Assembly (NCBI RefSeq): GCF_034347405.1
Contig: NZ_CP133778.1
Span: forward strand, 992,001 to 1,056,000
Origin: Pseudomonas sp. CCC3.1
Lineage (GTDB): Bacteria > Pseudomonadota > Gammaproteobacteria > Pseudomonadales > Pseudomonadaceae
Direction: 5' to 3'
DNA: 64,000 nucleotides
Shown here: positions 60,340 through 64,000 of the stretch, one piece after another
Layout of the letters: every line of letters starts with the position of its first letter
How positions within the stretch are numbered: the first letter of the stretch is position 1
Translations under genes and position numbers: made by a program
Notes under the pieces: generated by a model
Seen by the model: only the letters and a program-made list of their open reading frames with translations
What the model was told of the DNA's origin: nothing
Database searches by the model: none

Positions 60340-63300
60340 TCAGGTGCCTTCAGTCAGTCGGGCCAGTTCGCGGAGCAATGCGCGTTCAAGTGTTTGCATG
60401 GCGTGCTGTACCGCATTGCTGCGGGCCTGGAGTGTCGTCAACTCGGCCTGTTCGAGCTCATCGCAGTGATGGATCAGGTCGTGAGCGCCGACAATTCTCG
60501 CGGCGCCTTTTATTCGGTGAGCAATACCCTGAAAAGGCTCCAGCCCATCCTTGATGTTCAGCTCAAGCAGCGCCTTGAGATCCAGCCGATTACTGCGTAC
60601 CAACTCTTCAAGCAGCAGCTTTAAGTGCGCGTTATTTCTGCCGGCAAGTGAGTAGATAACTTCAACATTGAGTATGTCTTTTGCGCAGGGTGGTGGCTCA
60701 AGTGCGCTCAGGCGCTGGTTCAGCAGGATCAGGCTGATCGGTTTAAACAGGCAGTCGTCCATGCCGGCCAGCTTGCACCGCTGGCGCTCTTCAGGTTGCG
60801 CATTGGCTGTAAAGCCCAGAATGGTGCAGTGCGCTCGGCCTGAGTCTTGCTCGTGCTGGCGGATAGCGCGGGTCAAGTCATAACCGTTCATGATCGGCAT
60901 GTTGCAGTCTGCAATCACCAGATCGAACATCTCTTGCTTCCACAGTTCCAGCCCGGCTGCTCCATTGTGAGCGGTGGTGAAACGATGCCCCAGGAAGCCC
61001 AGTTGCTGGCACATCAACAAACGATTGGCCGGGTGATCATCCACCACCAGTACGTTCAATGGCCGAGCGGCGGGGGTTATTACGGGCTCTTGGGTGATGG
61101 CTGCGAGGCAAGGCTTCAAAAACGGCACCTTAAGCCTGATTTGAACCTGCGTGCCGACATTGGGCTGGCTGCTCAGCTTGAGCGTGCCGCCCATCATTTC
61201 GCACAGGCTGCGGCAGATCACCAGGCCGAGGCCTGCACCGCTGAGGGCCAGTTGCCCACTGTTTTCGGCCTGAGAGAAGGGTTCAAACAACCGCGCCTGA
61301 TCGACTTCACTGATGCCGATACCGGTGTCCGTCACGCTTAATTGCGCTCAATCTGCTCCGGTGTGTCGGCAGGCAGCATAGTGAGTTGGAGCGTGACCTG
61401 GCCGTGTTCGGTGAACTTGATCGCGTTGCTGACCAGGTTGGTCAGGATCTGTTTGAAGCGAAGCGGATCGATCAGTACGTCGGGCTCACTGTCTAGCGGG
61501 TTGAATATCAGCGAGAGGCTAAGGCTCTTTTGTCGCGCCAGACCATCGAAGACCCGAACGACCGAGTTGGCCAGTTCACGCAGATTGACGCGCTCCGGGC
61601 TCAGGTTAAGTCGCCCGGACTCAATCCGGGCGATGTCGAGAATTTCTCCGATCAGTTCCAGCAGGTCTTTGGCCGAGTTGTAAGCGACTTCGATCGAAGG
61701 GCGATCAAAATGACCGGTATCGGCACGTTTCAAGGTCAGCTCCAGCATGCCGATGACCGCGTTCATCGGCGTGCGGATTTCATGGCTCATGGTTGCCAGA
61801 AAGGTACTTTTGGCCCGGTTGGCGTCATCCGCCTGCTCTTTGGCGGCGCGCAGTTCATCCATCAGTTGGCGCCGGTCGCTGATATCGATCCAGCCGCCAA
61901 TAATGCCTTGCACTTCACCCAGCGAATCGCGGTAAGGCAGGATCCAGTGGTAGATGGTTTGGGTCTTGCCGCCGATCTGCAGTGGACGATCGACGATAAG
62001 CGGGGTGCCTTCACGCATGACCCTCAGGTAGTCAGCCTGATAGTCATGGGCTTCATGGGTATTGTTGAGGATGCTTTGGGTTTGCATCACGTCTTTGCCG
62101 ATGACGTCTTCGCGCTTGGCTGAAAAGGCGCTCAGGTAGCTGTCGTTGCAGGTTTGCAGAATGCAGGCTCGGTCACGCACATAAATGGGATGCGGCGTGC
62201 CATTGACCAGTGCACGCATGAATTCAAACTGATCGCTGAGGGCGCGTTCAGCCATTTTGCGCTGGTTGATCTGGCGCCGCATGTAGGCATTCCAGACCAG
62301 CGACAGCAGCAGCAACAGGCTGGTGCCAATAATGATCTGGTAAATCAGGCGATGGTAATTACGCCAATAACTGTCAGTGGCCGGGACATAACCGCGCCAG
62401 CGGCTGTTGATGATCCTCAGTTCATCGGGGGCAATGCTCAGCAGTGCCTTGTTGAGGATAGAGGCGAGTTCGGGCGCATCGCGGGCGGTAGCGAGAGAAA
62501 ACGTCGCGGGTTGAGTGCCCAATGTGGCGCTGATCTGCAATCGATCTTGAAACAGTTGCGAGGCGAGCAGGTAGTTGGCAATCACCAGCGTATTGACCGC
62601 ACCTTCTACTTTGCCTTCGGCCAGCAACTCAGTGGCTTGATAAATATCGTCTGTCTCGACCAGCGTGATCCGCGGGTGTTCTGTGCGCAGGTACTCGGTC
62701 AAGGGGTTGCCCCGGGTCAAGGCCAGGCGTTTGCCGACCAGTTGGTCGAGGCTGGTGGGTTGCTCAGCGCCTTTGGCACTGAGCAAGACAAAAGAGTTTT
62801 CGAGATAAGGACGGCTGAAGGTCAGGGCGCCTTCTCGCGCAGCAGACGGGCTGATGGCCGAGATAATGTCGGTATCGTGCTGCTGGATCATGTGAATCAT
62901 GGTGTTGAGGCTGCGCTCGCGCTGTATCTCGAAACGCAGTCCGGTGCGCAGGCGAATAACCTCCAGCAGATCAGCGGTAATGCCCCTGAAATTGCCCTCG
63001 GTATCAAAAAAGGTCAGCGGCGCCAGTGTTTCATTGACCACCACGTTGACGACCGGGTGTTTGATCAACCAGCGTTCTTCACGCTCAGTGAGCTGGAGTT
63101 TTTGGTCGGTCAGCAACAGATCGCCGCCTGCGCTCCAGCGCTTGGCAATGGCCTCTCGTTCGCTGTTGGGAACAGCGCGCAGAGTGGCGTTGATAATGTT
63201 GAGCAGTTGCGGGTTGTCGCGGCGTACAGCAAAGCTGAAACCATAGGCTTCATGCTTGCCAAAATTAGCCATCTTGATGTTTGTCAGATAGCCCTTGTTG

Positions 63301-63962
63301 ATCATGTAATGCGTGGAGAGGGTGTCCCCCAAAAAGACATCCGCCTGATCGAACGCCACTGAATTAATGGCGTTTTGATAAGACGGGTAGGACTGGATGA
63401 TGGCTTTGGGATAGAGCGCCTTGACCTCTTCCAGTGGCAAGTAGTGGTAAACCATGCTCAAGCGCAGGCCTTCCAGACCTTTAGAGAGCGGGCGAGTCTC
63501 TCCCTCGCGGGTGACCAGTACCGGCTGGTCGATGGCGTAGGGTATTGAAAGCAGCAGGTTTGGGTGAGCGGCTTCAAAACCGTTGGACGTGCCGAGCAAG
63601 TCGATGCTGCCGTCTTCAAGCGCCTTGATGGCGGCGTCTCGAGTAGGGAAGCGTTGAACCTTGATCGACACGTTCAGGGCTTTGGCCAGGATGCCGACGT
63701 AATCAGCGGTGAAACCTTCGTAGTCTTGACCGCTGACGGTCATGTCAAAGGGCGGATAGTCCGGGTTGGAGGTGCCGACCCGCAGCTCACGCTTTTCTTG
63801 TAGCCAGTAACGCTGTTGTTTATCCAGCGGGACTTCCATGTGATAGGAGCCCGAGCGGCTGAGCAAGGTAAAGCTTTCAGTCCGGGGTAACTCGGCGAAC
63901 ACGGGTGTACACAGGATTAATCCTGCGAGTAAAGAGAGGTAGTAATTTAACCGCGTGGGCAT
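60340..63962 (-). pseudogene. BvgS/EvgS-like unorthodox sensor kinase, frameshifted
   Basis: One locus read in two frames: 61338–63962 and 60340–61335 (second half shown from a GTG at 61335). The first gives a signal peptide, two tandem solute-binding family 3 domains (~55–290, ~300–540), a helix, a PAS (~580–700), HisKA with FLATMSHEIRTPMNAVIG and the HATPase N box TNLVSNAIKF, then stops at ...PEQIERN. The second resumes at VTDTGIGI (G1 box), GAGLGLVICR, a receiver with DLVIADCNMPIMNGYD and an Hpt with AHRIKGAARIVGA. A one-base deletion near 61344 (expected GAGCTGCAATTAAGC) restores the frame. It is probably inactive, unless this is a sequencing error. The start is uncertain (63962 ATG or 63974 GTG). 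Confidence 0.85.
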
Positions 63963-64000
63963 CCTGTTTCTCACACTAAGGCGTTGCGTTTTGCCAATTC

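Overview
The window is a stretch of Pseudomonas chromosome, most like the P. fluorescens lineage. This rests on gene content and order: etfQO / etfBA, earP–efp, type II DAHP synthase, deaD, tpm, htpX, alaA-type aminotransferase, msrB, gpx and a SagS-like hybrid kinase. It also rests on the dense scatter of Pseudomonas REP/BIME palindromes of three types: REP-A, TGTGGGAGC...GCTCCCACA; REP-B, TGTAGGAGCGAGC...GCTCGCTCCTACA; and REP-C, CGTAGTCGCTGCCG...CGGCAGCGACTACG. Most genes are ordinary core or lineage-core genes.

Layout. 1–4.3 kb: the end of an unidentified gene, then two different RNA-guided-type insertion sequences (IS110 group and IS1111 group) flanking a DUF4823 lipoprotein/DUF1285 pair. 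Each IS appears to sit inside a REP palindrome. 4.4–9.6 kb: D-galactonate catabolism (dgoK-dgoA-dgoD-MFS transporter) with an IclR regulator. 9.7–11.8 kb: zinc alcohol dehydrogenase and divergent AraC regulator. 12–15.9 kb: ETF-ubiquinone oxidoreductase and divergent etfBA, with a PsrA-like operator between them. 16–18 kb: periplasmic binding protein, DUF4398 lipoprotein and OmpA-like lipoprotein. 18.3–27 kb: MocR regulator, small envelope proteins, RraB, a cytochrome c with a tiny membrane peptide, a glutamine amidotransferase, CorA, PlsC and a crotonase. 27.4–29 kb: tRNA-Ser(GGA) followed by a small accessory-looking segment (HD hydrolase, XRE regulator). 29.2–35.6 kb: OsmC–YcaO fusion, then a TonB receptor/FecR/FecI iron-uptake surface-signalling system. 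35.8–45.9 kb: stress and housekeeping genes, a MITE-like foldback element, the EarP/EF-P translation pair, TauE, LysR, DAHP synthase and a spermidine-synthase-like protein. 46–57.3 kb: deaD with a start-codon-sequestering leader hairpin, dioxygenase, tpm, htpX, alanine-type aminotransferase, msrB, gpx, SagS-like kinase, DUF815 ATPase and free-Met-R-sulfoxide reductase. 57.3–64 kb: a large HD-GYP protein and a BvgS-like unorthodox sensor kinase broken by a one-base frameshift.

The most notable signal is in the first IS (about 208–1454). Its noncoding left end, upstream of the transposase, carries two internal loops. The transposase-proximal loop matches the element's own two ends, and the distal loop matches the two halves of the REP target. 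In both loops one half is matched in sense and the other in antisense, with the target loop 5' of the donor loop. That is the architecture of an IS110 bridge RNA, here read directly from sequence. The second IS is placed in a REP-B element across a shared TA and carries a similar, weaker candidate in its right end.
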